Below, one piece after another: positions 1 through 8,054 of a stretch of DNA of 64,000 nucleotides. The translations under genes were made by a program, and so were the position numbers. How positions within the stretch are numbered: the first letter of the stretch is position 1; every line of letters starts with the position of its first letter. Origin of the DNA: Hymenobacter sp. H14-R3 (lineage in GTDB: Bacteria > Bacteroidota > Bacteroidia > Cytophagales > Hymenobacteraceae); the NCBI RefSeq assembly GCF_030063445.1, contig NZ_JASITD010000005.1:62001-126000 (forward strand), in the 5' to 3' direction. Under the pieces are notes generated by a model. It saw only the letters and a list, made by a program, of their open reading frames with translations, was not told where the DNA came from and made no database searches.

Positions 1-1029
1 CTGCTGCTGGTAAAAGGCACCCAGGAATCGGCTACCTTCAACGCCGTAGTGGTGGTGCTGAAAGTGGCTATCGTATTGGTATTCATTGCAGTGGGCTGGC
101 AGTTTATCAACCCCGCCAACCACACGCCTTACTTCATTCCGGCCGACCAGCCGCCCATTGGCCCGCACTCGTACTCCGACTGGAACAAGCACGGCTTTGG
201 CGGTATTTTGGGGGGCGCGGCCATCGTATTCTTCGCCTTTATCGGGTTCGATGCCGTGAGCACGGCCGCGCAGGAAGCCAAGAATCCTAAGCGCGACATG
301 CCCATCGGCATTCTGGGCTCGCTGGCTATTTGCACGGTGCTCTACATCCTGTTTGGGCACGTGCTGACGGGCGTGGCCAGCTGGCGCGAATTTGCCGACC
401 CCGCCGTGGGCGGCGAGGCGTCGGTGGCCTACGCCATTCAGGCGCACATGCCCGGCTACGGCTGGCTGGCTACCGCCGTTACGGTGGGTATCCTGCTGGG
501 CTTCACCTCGGTTATCCTGGTAATGCTGATGGGCCAGAGCCGCGTGTTCTTCTCCATGGCCAAGGACGGGCTCATGCCCAAGGCATTTTCCGAGTTGCAC
601 CCCAAGTTCAACACGCCCTACAAATCCAACCTCATGCTGATGGTATTCGTGGGCCTGTTTGCGGCCTTTGTGCCCGGCTCGCTGGCCGGCGACCTCACCT
701 CGTTCGGTACGCTGCTGGCCTTCGTGCTGGTGAGCCTGGGCGTGTGGATTATGCGCAAGTCGAACCCCGACCAGCCGCGGCCGTTCCGCGCGCCGCTCTC
801 GTCGCCCAGCTTACCGCTGGTGCCCGTAATGGGCGCGCTCGTCTGCCTGCTGCTCATCGGCGCCCTCGACTCGTTCACCCTGAAAGTGGCCTTTGGCTGG
901 ATGTTCCTCGGCTTCATCGTGTATTTCCTCTACGGCAAGCGCAATTCGATGCTGCAAAAAGGCATCGTGGTTATCCCTGAAGAAATGGAAAAAGAAGCCT
1001 TCATCAAGCCCGACCCCAATAACCGGTAG
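1..1029 (+). CDS. APC-family amino acid permease, C-terminal part
   Basis: The frame is open from base 1, so the N-terminus lies outside the window; 342 residues are visible. They carry about seven hydrophobic segments and the APC signature GFDAVSTAAQEAKNP, followed by the RVFFSMAKDGLMP stretch typical of cationic/general amino acid permeases (YfnA-like). By family this is a proton- or sodium-coupled importer in the inner membrane that takes up amino acids. The substrate cannot be read from the sequence. The charged tail ending in PDPNNR is cytoplasmic in related proteins. A strong intrinsic terminator follows directly, so the gene ends its transcription unit. Confidence 0.9.
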   Translation: MLLVKGTQESATFNAVVVVLKVAIVLVFIAVGWQFINPANHTPYFIPADQPPIGPHSYSDWNKHGFGGILGGAAIVFFAFIGFDAVSTAAQEAKNPKRDMPIGILGSLAICTVLYILFGHVLTGVASWREFADPAVGGEASVAYAIQAHMPGYGWLATAVTVGILLGFTSVILVMLMGQSRVFFSMAKDGLMPKAFSELHPKFNTPYKSNLMLMVFVGLFAAFVPGSLAGDLTSFGTLLAFVLVSLGVWIMRKSNPDQPRPFRAPLSSPSLPLVPVMGALVCLLLIGALDSFTLKVAFGWMFLGFIVYFLYGKRNSMLQKGIVVIPEEMEKEAFIKPDPNNR

Positions 1030-1044
1030 GTTGGTTTGAGTTAA

Positions 1045-1083
1045 AAAAAGACCCCGCTGGCAAGCTGCCGGCGGGGTCTTTTT
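1045..1083 (+). terminator. Intrinsic terminator after the permease
   Basis: A-rich start, GC stem AAGACCCCGC / GCGGGGTCTT with a 12-nt loop, then a T-run. It lies 16 bases after the permease stop codon. Confidence 0.85.
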
Positions 1084-1123
1084 AGCTGTAAGTAATTCGG
1101 TGGAATTGCTTATATCAAATAGC

Positions 1124-1213
1124 GTCATGCTGAACGCCGTGAAGCAGCTCAATCTCATTGGTAAACGATTGATTTAGTGAACAGTAGAGATGCTTCACGG
1201 CGCTCAGCACGAC
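1124..1213. repeat. Imperfect inverted repeat (REP/MITE-like)
   Basis: Arms 1124-1146 and 1191-1213 match at 21 of 23 positions when one is reverse-complemented (GTCATGCTGAACGCCGTGAA against GTCGTGCTGAGCGCCGTGAA), with a 44-nt AT-rich spacer. The motif GTCATGCTGA-CGC-GAAGC is one I associate with many intergenic copies in Hymenobacter genomes. Copy number could not be tested. Confidence 0.6.
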
Positions 1214-1256
1214 ATTATTTTTATCTGTATTAAGTAAGTATCTTTCAATCAATAAG

Positions 1257-1733
1257 TTATCGCTTATAGCCCAACGCAGGTCGAAACTGATTCAACCAAG
1301 CCTGGGCGGTGGTCTCGTCTACAAACCAACCTGCGCGGTACGTGGCCAATTGTAGGGCGGCCGTGGGCGGCGCGTAGTGATGGGCTCGCAACTCCTGCCA
1401 AAACTCGGCCTGCGCAATGAAGGCCAGGCAGGGCACGCGGCCCAGGGTGCGGTGCACACGGGGCAAAAATTCTTCGGCCAGCCACTCGTACACGTCGGTG
1501 GGGCGGCCGGAGGCATCGGCCCGGCCATCGAGCAGCCAGTAGGGGCAATTGTGGCGTTGGGCATGCTCCAATATCATTTCGCACGCCTCCGTCATTTCGG
1601 TGGCCGATAGTGGGTGCCGCACAGTGCCCCGGATGAGGGGCGGCGTGGCCTGGTAATGCACCGAGTAGTAGCGCAGCCGGCCGTCGGCGATGGTATCAGA
1701 ACGCGGAGTACCTACTTTATATAAGTTTCTCAT
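1257..1733 (-). CDS. Hypothetical protein, STAS/SpoIIAA-like style
   Basis: 158 residues, soluble, no signal peptide or membrane segment. I do not recognise a firm family. The layout is a beta-rich N-terminus, a central helix (TEMTEACEMILEHAQRH), a conserved WLLDGR strand and a C-terminal aromatic-aliphatic stretch. This resembles the single-domain STAS/SpoIIAA-like proteins that occur as many paralogues in Hymenobacter. The product at 12241-12660 has a similar size and layout. Its ATG follows the TAA of the DUF2945 gene with no gap, so the two are probably co-transcribed and translationally coupled. Confidence 0.6.
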   Translation of the reverse strand: MRNLYKVGTPRSDTIADGRLRYYSVHYQATPPLIRGTVRHPLSATEMTEACEMILEHAQRHNCPYWLLDGRADASGRPTDVYEWLAEEFLPRVHRTLGRVPCLAFIAQAEFWQELRAHHYAPPTAALQLATYRAGWFVDETTAQAWLNQFRPALGYKR

Positions 1734-1940
1734 TTAAAGGGCTTTAACTTCACTTTTGAGCTTGAGCACGCGGTCGCCATTGCCCTGCACGATAAGCAGG
1801 GCAGGGTCGTCGGCCGAGCCGTTGCGGGTGATGTCGCTGCCCTTGAGCTTGCGGGTAATTGGCTCTTTATGAACGGATTCTATTTTACCGGTGGCCGTGC
1901 CGGTACCGTATTTCCAGCTTACCTGGGTGCCTTTGCGCAT
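1734..1940 (-). CDS. DUF2945 (HVA1/Tudor-like) small protein
   Basis: 68 residues starting at MRKGTQVSWKYG. An earlier in-frame start would add 36 residues unlike the family, so the internal ATG at 1940 is preferred. The pattern KGTQVSWKYGTGTATGKI...KGSDITRNGSADDPALLI...VLKLKSEV matches DUF2945, a small SH3/Tudor-like barrel called the hypervirulence-associated HVA1 domain in fungi. Its bacterial function is not known. It is the first gene of a two-gene unit with the gene ending at 1257. Confidence 0.8.
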   Translation of the reverse strand: MRKGTQVSWKYGTGTATGKIESVHKEPITRKLKGSDITRNGSADDPALLIVQGNGDRVLKLKSEVKAL

Positions 1941-2075
1941 GGATGGGAAATGGCTAGTTGAGTGGCTAGTAGAGGGTACCGCCTGAACGTACATTAAAGC
2001 CAGAAGATTCGTGGGTGGAGCTAGCCAATAAACCAATAACCCGGCCATTTCGGGCGGCGGCCCGACCTTTACCCC

Positions 2076-4112
2076 ATGCTTAGAGTATTTTTCCTGTGTT
2101 TACTAGCATTATCGGCCGCCGCCCAAACGTCGCTGACCCCCGATGGCAAGGCGCTCTACGGCGTAATTAACCGCGCCAGCGGGCGCAGCCTCGACGTGGC
2201 GCGGGCCGCCACCACCAGCGGCGCGGCCGCCGTGCAGTGGGAATTCACCCACGCGCTCAGCCAGCAGTGGCATCTGGTGCTCATTCGGGAGGGCGGCGAG
2301 TATTACCGCCTCGAAGCCAAGCACAGCGACCTGTGCCTAACCCTGGAAGTGAACCCCACGGCCCCCGCCGGGGCCAACACGCCGCTGGTGCAGCGGCCCT
2401 TCACGGGCGGGCTGGGCCAGCAGTGGCGGCTGGTGCCCACGGGCATCGTGGGCTCTTTTCAACTCGAAAACCGGCTCGATGGCCGGGTGGCCACGCTGGC
2501 CACCAACGACAAGTTTAACAGTACGGCCATTGTGGCGGCGCGCAGCGTGGGGCGCCTCAGCCAGCAGTGGCGCTTGTTTCAGCTGCAGCTGCGGCTGGCC
2601 ACGGGGCCGCCCTACTTTGCCGCGCCCGAGCCGCTGCCGGCCCTCAGCTCGCCGGCCGGCAACGAGCTGCAACCCGTGCCCGCGCCCGACGGCCAGCGCC
2701 TGTATTTCAGCCGCACGCGCTTTGCCGGCAACGTGGAGGGCGTGGCCGAAAGCGCCGATATCTGGCTGAGCCAGAGCACCGACCAGGGCCGCACCTGGGG
2801 CGCGCCCACCCATCTCGACGGCCCGGCCGGCCTCAACACGGCCCAAAATAACGCCGTGCAGGCCGTGGTGGGCCCGGCCGGCAGCCCCGCGCTGCTGCTG
2901 CGCGGCACCTACGACGCGGGCGGCTTTCGTGACGAAAGCGTGTCGCGGGTGGCCGTGGGGGGCAGCAGCCGGCCCACGCCGGTGCGCGTGGCGGGCTTCG
3001 GCTCGACCAGCCCGGCCACCAACTTCTTTATGACGCCCGATGAGAAAGTGCTGCTATTGAGCCTGGAGCGCGACGACTCGCAGGGGGCCAACGACCTGTA
3101 CATCAGCCGGGCCGATGGGGCGGGCGGCTATACCGCGCCCCAGAGCCTGGGCGCGGTCGTGAATTCGCCGGGCTACGAGTTTGCCCCCTGGCTGGCCGCC
3201 GATGGCAAAACACTGTATTTCAGCTCGTATGGCCACCAGGGCTACGGCTCGGCCGATATTTTTGTGAGTCAGCGCCTCGACGAGGACTGGACCAAGTGGA
3301 GCGCGCCCCAAAACCTGGGGCCGCGCTTCAACGGCCCCGGCTACGACGCTTTTTTTGCCCTTGGGCCCGACGGCACGGCCTATTATGCCAGCACCGGGGC
3401 CAAGGACACGTCGCCCAAAAAGCTGTTTCGCACCCCGCCCGGCCCGCCGCCGGTAATTGACTCCACGGCCATTATCGCGGCCGCCGCCGACCCCCTGAGC
3501 CAGCCCCGCGCCCTGCTCACGGGCCGCGTGCTCGACGGCCGCACCAGCCAGCCCCTGGCGGGCGGGGCCGAGGTACAGGCCCTGATGATAGGCGGCCCCA
3601 TCGACTTCCGCAGCACGGCCCGCGCCGATGCCGTGGGCTTTCAGATGTCGCTGGCCCCCGGCCGCTACCGCCTGACCACCACCGCCGGCCTGCTCACCCG
3701 CGTCGATACCCTCACGGTAAAATCGGGCGAGTCGCGCCGCTACGAGCCGCGCCTCACGCCCGCCACTGTAGGCTCGCGCCTCGACCTGGCCGACCTGCTC
3801 TTCGTGCAAAGCAAGGCCCAACTGCTGGGCTCGTCGTACCCCACGCTCAACAAGCTGGCCGAGTCATTGAAAGACAATCCGCAGCTGGAAATCCGCCTCG
3901 AAGGCCACACCTCCAACGAGCCGCCGGCCGATAAAAACCAGGTGCTCAGCGAAGAGCGCGTGACTACCGTGAAGCGCTACCTCGTGGGCCGCGGGGTGGC
4001 CGCCGGCCGCATCACCACCGTGGGCTACGGCGGCTCGCGCCCCAAGTTCAGCAACAACCGCGAGGAAACCCGCAAGCTTAATCGCCGGGTGGAGCTGGTA
4101 ATTACAAAATAA
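2076..4112 (+). CDS. Outer-membrane protein: ricin-type lectin + PD40 repeats + OmpA domain
   Basis: 678 residues with a signal peptide (MLRVFFLCLLALSAAAQ). Residues about 25-165 form a ricin-type beta-trefoil, with three repeats that each end in QQW. Residues about 185-460 hold WD40-like PD40 beta-propeller repeats (DGQRLYFSR, DEKVLLLSL, DGKTLYFSSYG, GTAYYAS). Residues about 485-555 look like a carboxypeptidase-regulatory-like beta-sandwich. The last ~115 residues are an OmpA peptidoglycan-binding domain (LEGHTSNEPP, LSEERVTTVKRYLVGRG, NRRVELVI). By family it is anchored to the cell wall with a sugar-binding head. The ricin domain at the N-terminus is an unusual addition to the PD40-OmpA architecture common in Bacteroidota. 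Confidence 0.85.
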   Translation: MLRVFFLCLLALSAAAQTSLTPDGKALYGVINRASGRSLDVARAATTSGAAAVQWEFTHALSQQWHLVLIREGGEYYRLEAKHSDLCLTLEVNPTAPAGANTPLVQRPFTGGLGQQWRLVPTGIVGSFQLENRLDGRVATLATNDKFNSTAIVAARSVGRLSQQWRLFQLQLRLATGPPYFAAPEPLPALSSPAGNELQPVPAPDGQRLYFSRTRFAGNVEGVAESADIWLSQSTDQGRTWGAPTHLDGPAGLNTAQNNAVQAVVGPAGSPALLLRGTYDAGGFRDESVSRVAVGGSSRPTPVRVAGFGSTSPATNFFMTPDEKVLLLSLERDDSQGANDLYISRADGAGGYTAPQSLGAVVNSPGYEFAPWLAADGKTLYFSSYGHQGYGSADIFVSQRLDEDWTKWSAPQNLGPRFNGPGYDAFFALGPDGTAYYASTGAKDTSPKKLFRTPPGPPPVIDSTAIIAAAADPLSQPRALLTGRVLDGRTSQPLAGGAEVQALMIGGPIDFRSTARADAVGFQMSLAPGRYRLTTTAGLLTRVDTLTVKSGESRRYEPRLTPATVGSRLDLADLLFVQSKAQLLGSSYPTLNKLAESLKDNPQLEIRLEGHTSNEPPADKNQVLSEERVTTVKRYLVGRGVAAGRITTVGYGGSRPKFSNNREETRKLNRRVELVITK

Positions 4113-4144
4113 ACAATAAGTTGCGCAGTGGGCTACTGGCGGGC

Positions 4145-4525
4145 TTAGGCGGGCCAGTAGCCCGATAGGCGGCACACCAGGCCCAGCGCGTAGCCATCGG
4201 CCGGGTCGTAGGTGGTGTGGGTAAGAATGCGCTGGCCCAGCGCGGCCGCCTGCTGCGGCAGGGCCCGCATACTGGGCCGCCGGGGCACGGCGGCGGGCGG
4301 CCAGCCGCCCGCGTAGGGCGCGGCGGCCAACTGCAAAATGGCCTGTGTCACGCGGTAAATCTGCTCGCCCAGGCCGTCGAGGTAGGCCGTGGTGGCCCCT
4401 TGCAGGGCGGTGGCTTCGGCCTCGGCAATCTGGTACTTGGCGGCGTACCCGGGTAGCTGCGCCGCAAACTGCTTGAGCCAAGCCGCGGTGCACAGGTCGC
4501 TGGTGGTTGGGTAAGCAGTTTGCAT
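4145..4525 (-). CDS. Hypothetical protein
   Basis: 126 residues, mostly helical by composition, starting MQTAYPTTSDLCTAAWL. It has no signal peptide, membrane segment or motif I recognise. It runs convergently with the OmpA gene, whose stop is 32 bases away, and no terminator-like hairpin is obvious between them. The codon use fits its high-GC surroundings, so it is probably a real lineage-specific gene. Confidence 0.6.
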   Translation of the reverse strand: MQTAYPTTSDLCTAAWLKQFAAQLPGYAAKYQIAEAEATALQGATTAYLDGLGEQIYRVTQAILQLAAAPYAGGWPPAAVPRRPSMRALPQQAAALGQRILTHTTYDPADGYALGLVCRLSGYWPA

Positions 4526-4650
4526 GTGCTAAATGTAATGAAAAAATTCGAACCTGGAGTGTAATTAGTGGCTAACTGATTTACCGCTTTATTGTTGAAT
4601 ATTTTACGGGTTAGGACCTACCCGATTAGGTATTGGGCAAGTCGGTGCCG

Positions 4651-4753
4651 TTGGGCGGGCTGCCGGGGTTGAGTCGGCTGGCCGCTCGCCGCTGGAAGGC
4701 AATCGGCACAAATAACGAGCGGACAGTCGACCCAACCCCGGCAGCCCGCCCAA
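4651..4753. repeat. Long inverted repeat in the 4526-4787 gap
   Basis: Arms 4651-4676 and 4728-4753 match at 25 of 26 positions (TTGGGCGGGCTGCCGGGGTT and its complement) around a 51-nt spacer. The rest of this gap shows no gene. Confidence 0.6.
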
Positions 4754-4787
4754 GGCCAATTCGGATAGCCGCTAAGCGTCTTAACTT

Positions 4788-5837
4788 TCAGGAAGCCACC
4801 TGGTAGCTGCGCCGCCAGATGAAGCCATCGAGCACGTAATGAGTGCTTTGGGGCAGGGCCAGCAGCGGCACCAGCCACATCAGTAGGCCGGGCTCGGCTA
4901 CCACGGGCAGGCGCTGAAACCAGCCAAAAACGGCGGTGTGCTCGCGCCACACCAGGCCGTCCCACAGGCCTTCTTCCAGGAACGCGAATAGCCCGAGCAC
5001 TACGATAAACAGCGCCAGCCCGTAGCGGCCGGCCCACCAGCCGCGCCCGGTGGCCCCGGCCGGCCGGCGGCTCCACACCAGCGCCAGATAGGGCACGCCG
5101 TGCGCCACCACATTGAGCAGCGTAAAAATGAGGTCGCCGTTGCAGAGCACAATGCCCACCAGCCACGAGCTGGCCGTGCCCGCCAGCAGCAGGTTGCGGG
5201 GCAGGTTAAAAGCGCCGGTGCGGCGAAAAAGCCATAGCTCGCGGCCCGCGTAGGCCAGTAGCAGCGCCGCGTAGAGGCCCGTGGCCAGGTGCCGCCCCAG
5301 CGGCCAGTCAGCCTGCACAAAATCGCCCTCCACAAACCAGTTGAAGTGGCGCGGGGGCGATAAGTGCCAGTATAACAAAGGGTAAAGCGTGGCGGCGTAG
5401 ATGAGCACCGGCGGCAGCCACGCGCCGGGCAGCGCCGGCTCGCGCCGCGCATACAGCCGCAAAAACCCATATTGCTGCCGCACAAAGTGAAACACCGCCA
5501 GGTAGGCCAGCGCCCGCCAAAACACCAGCCCGCCCGCCGCGTGCAGGGCCACGCCGCCCGCGTAGCAGGCCAGCGGCACCAGCAGCAGCAGGCCGCGCCG
5601 CCGCCGCCGCTGCGCCGGGTCGAAATACGTCTGAAACAGCGTGCCGTACACGTGCGCCACATCAATGAGCAGCACCACGCCCACCCAGGCCAGCAGCGGA
5701 AACGCCGCCGACTGCCGGTAGGCCGCGGGCAGCAGCGCCACCACGGCCAGCGCCACGAACGGCGGGGCGAGTATAAACCAGCCGTCGTAGCGCGGCGAGC
5801 GCAGCCAGGGCTGGGTAGTAGAGGAGGTAAGGGGCAT
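4788..5837 (-). CDS. Polytopic membrane protein with conserved histidines
   Basis: 349 residues from the ATG at 5837; a TTG 12 bases upstream is less likely. There are about eight to nine hydrophobic segments. Histidines sit at the edges of membrane segments in DVAHVYGTLF, AVFHFVRQQYGF, NVVAHGVPY and QSTHYVLDGFIW. That pattern suggests an intramembrane metal or cofactor site of the kind seen in membrane oxygenases and desaturase-like proteins, but I cannot name the family. The HYVLDGFIWR end is a motif I have seen in uncharacterised bacterial membrane proteins. Confidence 0.6.
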   Translation of the reverse strand: MPLTSSTTQPWLRSPRYDGWFILAPPFVALAVVALLPAAYRQSAAFPLLAWVGVVLLIDVAHVYGTLFQTYFDPAQRRRRRGLLLLVPLACYAGGVALHAAGGLVFWRALAYLAVFHFVRQQYGFLRLYARREPALPGAWLPPVLIYAATLYPLLYWHLSPPRHFNWFVEGDFVQADWPLGRHLATGLYAALLLAYAGRELWLFRRTGAFNLPRNLLLAGTASSWLVGIVLCNGDLIFTLLNVVAHGVPYLALVWSRRPAGATGRGWWAGRYGLALFIVVLGLFAFLEEGLWDGLVWREHTAVFGWFQRLPVVAEPGLLMWLVPLLALPQSTHYVLDGFIWRRSYQVAS

Positions 5838-5872
5838 GGCGGCCCGCAAAATAGCGAAGCCGCCGCGCCTGC

Positions 5873-6124
5873 CTACTGCCCGGTGCCCATGGTGTTGGCG
5901 GGCGTGGTGGTGGTGCGGCCGGCCGGCACACCCAGGGTGGTGGTAGTGGCGGCGGTATCGGCATCGGTGGCAGGGGTGCCCCCCACCTCGGTAGCGGCCG
6001 AGTCGGTACCCAGGGTGCTGGTGGGCGTGCTGGTAGTGGGGCTGCCGCTGCCGCCGCAGGCCCCCAGTAGCAGGCCGCCCAGCAGCAGGGCCGCCAGGGT
6101 GCGGCCAAAAAATGCTTGTTTCAT
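5873..6124 (-). CDS. Small Thr-rich lipoprotein
   Basis: 83 residues. The N-terminus is a lipoprotein signal (MKQAFFGRTLAALLLGGLLLGAC) with lipobox LLGAC. The mature part is a low-complexity Thr/Ala/Ser/Pro tail with no fold signature. It is similar in style to the 62-residue lipoprotein at 62955-63143. Role unknown; probably an envelope-anchored unstructured protein. Confidence 0.65.
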   Translation of the reverse strand: MKQAFFGRTLAALLLGGLLLGACGGSGSPTTSTPTSTLGTDSAATEVGGTPATDADTAATTTTLGVPAGRTTTTPANTMGTGQ

Positions 6125-6205
6125 AAAAGAAAAGTTGTTGATGACGCCTGCTTATACGGCCCGCGGCCCGGTAGCGGTGCGCAGAAGTCGCAGGTTTTCA
6201 ACCTG

Positions 6206-7858
6206 TCAGCTGTTGGCGGGCCTGGCCAGTACCGCCCGCGCCGCCCGCAGGCCCTGGTGAAAGGCTTCCTCAAAAACGGAGATGCCGCTGAGGTCGGTGT
6301 GAGCCAGGTGCACGCGCCCGCCCAGCAGCGGCTGCTGGGCCTGCTGCCGCGCCGCGCCCCACACGTAGCCGGGCGTGGGGGCCACCATGCCGTGGCCCCA
6401 CACCCAAAGCTCGGCCGCCTGTACCTGGGCGGCCAGGCCGGGGTGCATGAGGTCTAATTCGGTGAGTACCAGGGTGCGCCAGTCGGCGTAGTTGCTGGCC
6501 AGGGCGTGGCGGCGGGCGGCCACGGCATCGAGCGGGTTGGTGGGCAGGGCCCAATAGAAGGTGAGGCTGCGCGGCTCGTCGCCCTCGAAGCCACGCAGGG
6601 CCTGGTGCTCGGCGTCGATATAGCCCAGGGCCGGGCTGCCGTAGCGCACATTATCCCAACTCAGGGGCTGGCCGGGGCCGCCGGGGTAGCCGGCTACCGT
6701 GAGGTTGGCAACCAGCCAGGGCGCGTGCAGCGGGGCCAGGGGCGGCAGGGTAACCGGGGCGGCCAGCAGGTGCTTGGTTACGTGCCAGGGCGTGGCCAGC
6801 ACCACCTGCCGGGCCAGCAGGCGCGTAGTTTGCTGAGTGGCATTGTCGAAAGCCAGTACTTCGACTTGGCCATTATTAATTTCTTTTATGCTGAATACCA
6901 GTGTATTGGCCTGCACGCGCCCGTCGCCCTGGCGGCGCAATGCCTCAGCGAGGTAGTGGTTGCCCTGGGGCCAGGTGAGCACGGCATCGGGCGGGGCATT
7001 GTGGGCGCGGCCCTTGCGGGCGGCGAAGTAGTGCAGCCCCGCCCAGGCCGATACCTGCGCGGCCGGCACCCCAAAGTCGTCGCGGTACGAGTAGTCGAGG
7101 TACCAGCGCAGGTACTCTGAGTGGTAGCCGTGGCGGGCCAGCCAGTCGGCCATCGACTCGGTATCGAGTTGCCGGGCATCGGCATCGGCCACCGACCAGT
7201 CGAGCGGCAGCCGGAACAGGTCGCGGCCGTCGGGGCCGGTGGCGCGGCGCAGACGCTCTATCTCGGCCAGGAAGCGGGCTATTTCGGCACGGTCGGCGGC
7301 GGGCACGCCCGCCTCGGGTAGCAGGCCGGCCTGCCAGTGGCCGTGCAGCAGCAAGCGCTCGGCGGGGTCGTGGCAGAGAGCCGTTTCGTCGTAGATGGGC
7401 AGGCCGGTAGGCCCGTAACCTGTCAAAATACCAGTCTCTTGCAAAAAGGCCAGTAGTTCGGTATCGCGCGCATCGGGCAGGGGCAGGTAGTGCGCGCCCC
7501 AAGGGTAGGCGGTGCGGGCGTTGTGGCCGGCGGCGGCGTTGCCGCCCGTGTCGGCTTCCATTTCCAGTAGTAGCGTAGTGCGGCCGGGGGCCAGCTGGTG
7601 CAGGGCGCGCCGGGCGGCCAGGCCGCTCACGCCGCCGCCAATAATCAGGATATCAACCGCTTGGGTATGCGCGGGCGCGGGCAGGCCGCCGGGCGTGCGC
7701 AGGCGGTGGCCCAGTGCGTGCCCGGCCCCGCGCAGCTTGCCCTGCACGGCCGACTGCGCGGGTGTGCAGCCGGGCACGCTGCCCACCAGCCCCGCCAGCA
7801 GCGTGCCCGCCACGCCCGCGCTGGCCTGGGTAATGAACTGGCGACGGGGGAGGAGCAT
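6206..7858 (-). CDS. FAD-dependent oxidoreductase (amine-oxidase-like), Tat-exported
   Basis: 550 residues. The N-terminus reads RRQFITQASAGVAGTLLAG, a twin-arginine signal with a possible lipobox-like cysteine (GSVPGC). A Rossmann FAD-binding motif (IIGGGVSGLAARRALHQL) follows at about residue 70, then the E-containing strand TTLLLEMEADTGGN that contacts the ribose. The C-terminus has the GHGMVAPTPGYVWGAAR / LAHTDLSGISVFEEAFHQG pattern of the flavin monoamine-oxidase superfamily. It is downstream of the spermidine-synthase-like gene on the same strand, separated by a large inverted repeat. An oxidative role on polyamines or other amines is inference from context. Confidence 0.75.
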   Translation of the reverse strand: MLLPRRQFITQASAGVAGTLLAGLVGSVPGCTPAQSAVQGKLRGAGHALGHRLRTPGGLPAPAHTQAVDILIIGGGVSGLAARRALHQLAPGRTTLLLEMEADTGGNAAAGHNARTAYPWGAHYLPLPDARDTELLAFLQETGILTGYGPTGLPIYDETALCHDPAERLLLHGHWQAGLLPEAGVPAADRAEIARFLAEIERLRRATGPDGRDLFRLPLDWSVADADARQLDTESMADWLARHGYHSEYLRWYLDYSYRDDFGVPAAQVSAWAGLHYFAARKGRAHNAPPDAVLTWPQGNHYLAEALRRQGDGRVQANTLVFSIKEINNGQVEVLAFDNATQQTTRLLARQVVLATPWHVTKHLLAAPVTLPPLAPLHAPWLVANLTVAGYPGGPGQPLSWDNVRYGSPALGYIDAEHQALRGFEGDEPRSLTFYWALPTNPLDAVAARRHALASNYADWRTLVLTELDLMHPGLAAQVQAAELWVWGHGMVAPTPGYVWGAARQQAQQPLLGGRVHLAHTDLSGISVFEEAFHQGLRAARAVLARPANS

Positions 7859-7898
7859 ATTAACTTACTGATTATGAATTGCTTTTTTTGGCGCGGGG

Positions 7899-8023
7899 GC
7901 ACCTCACCCCCTAGCCCCCTCTCCAAAAAAGAGGGGGGATTAGCTCTAGTTTTAGCTTTTAGAAATTATTGCTAAAAACTAGTTCCCCCTCTTTTTTGGA
8001 GAGGGGGCTAGGGGGTGAGGTGC
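7899..8023. repeat. Perfect 39-bp inverted repeat
   Basis: Arms 7899-7937 and 7985-8023 are perfect reverse complements (GCACCTCACCCCCTAGCCCC...). A second imperfect inverted repeat (CTAGTTTTAGC / GCTAAAAACTAG) lies inside the 47-nt spacer. A half-copy of the same family lies at 46446-46480. The hairpin could also stop transcription between the two flanking minus-strand genes. Confidence 0.7.
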
Positions 8024-8054
8024 CGCGGAGGGCGAGGGGCCAGGAACCAGCCCC

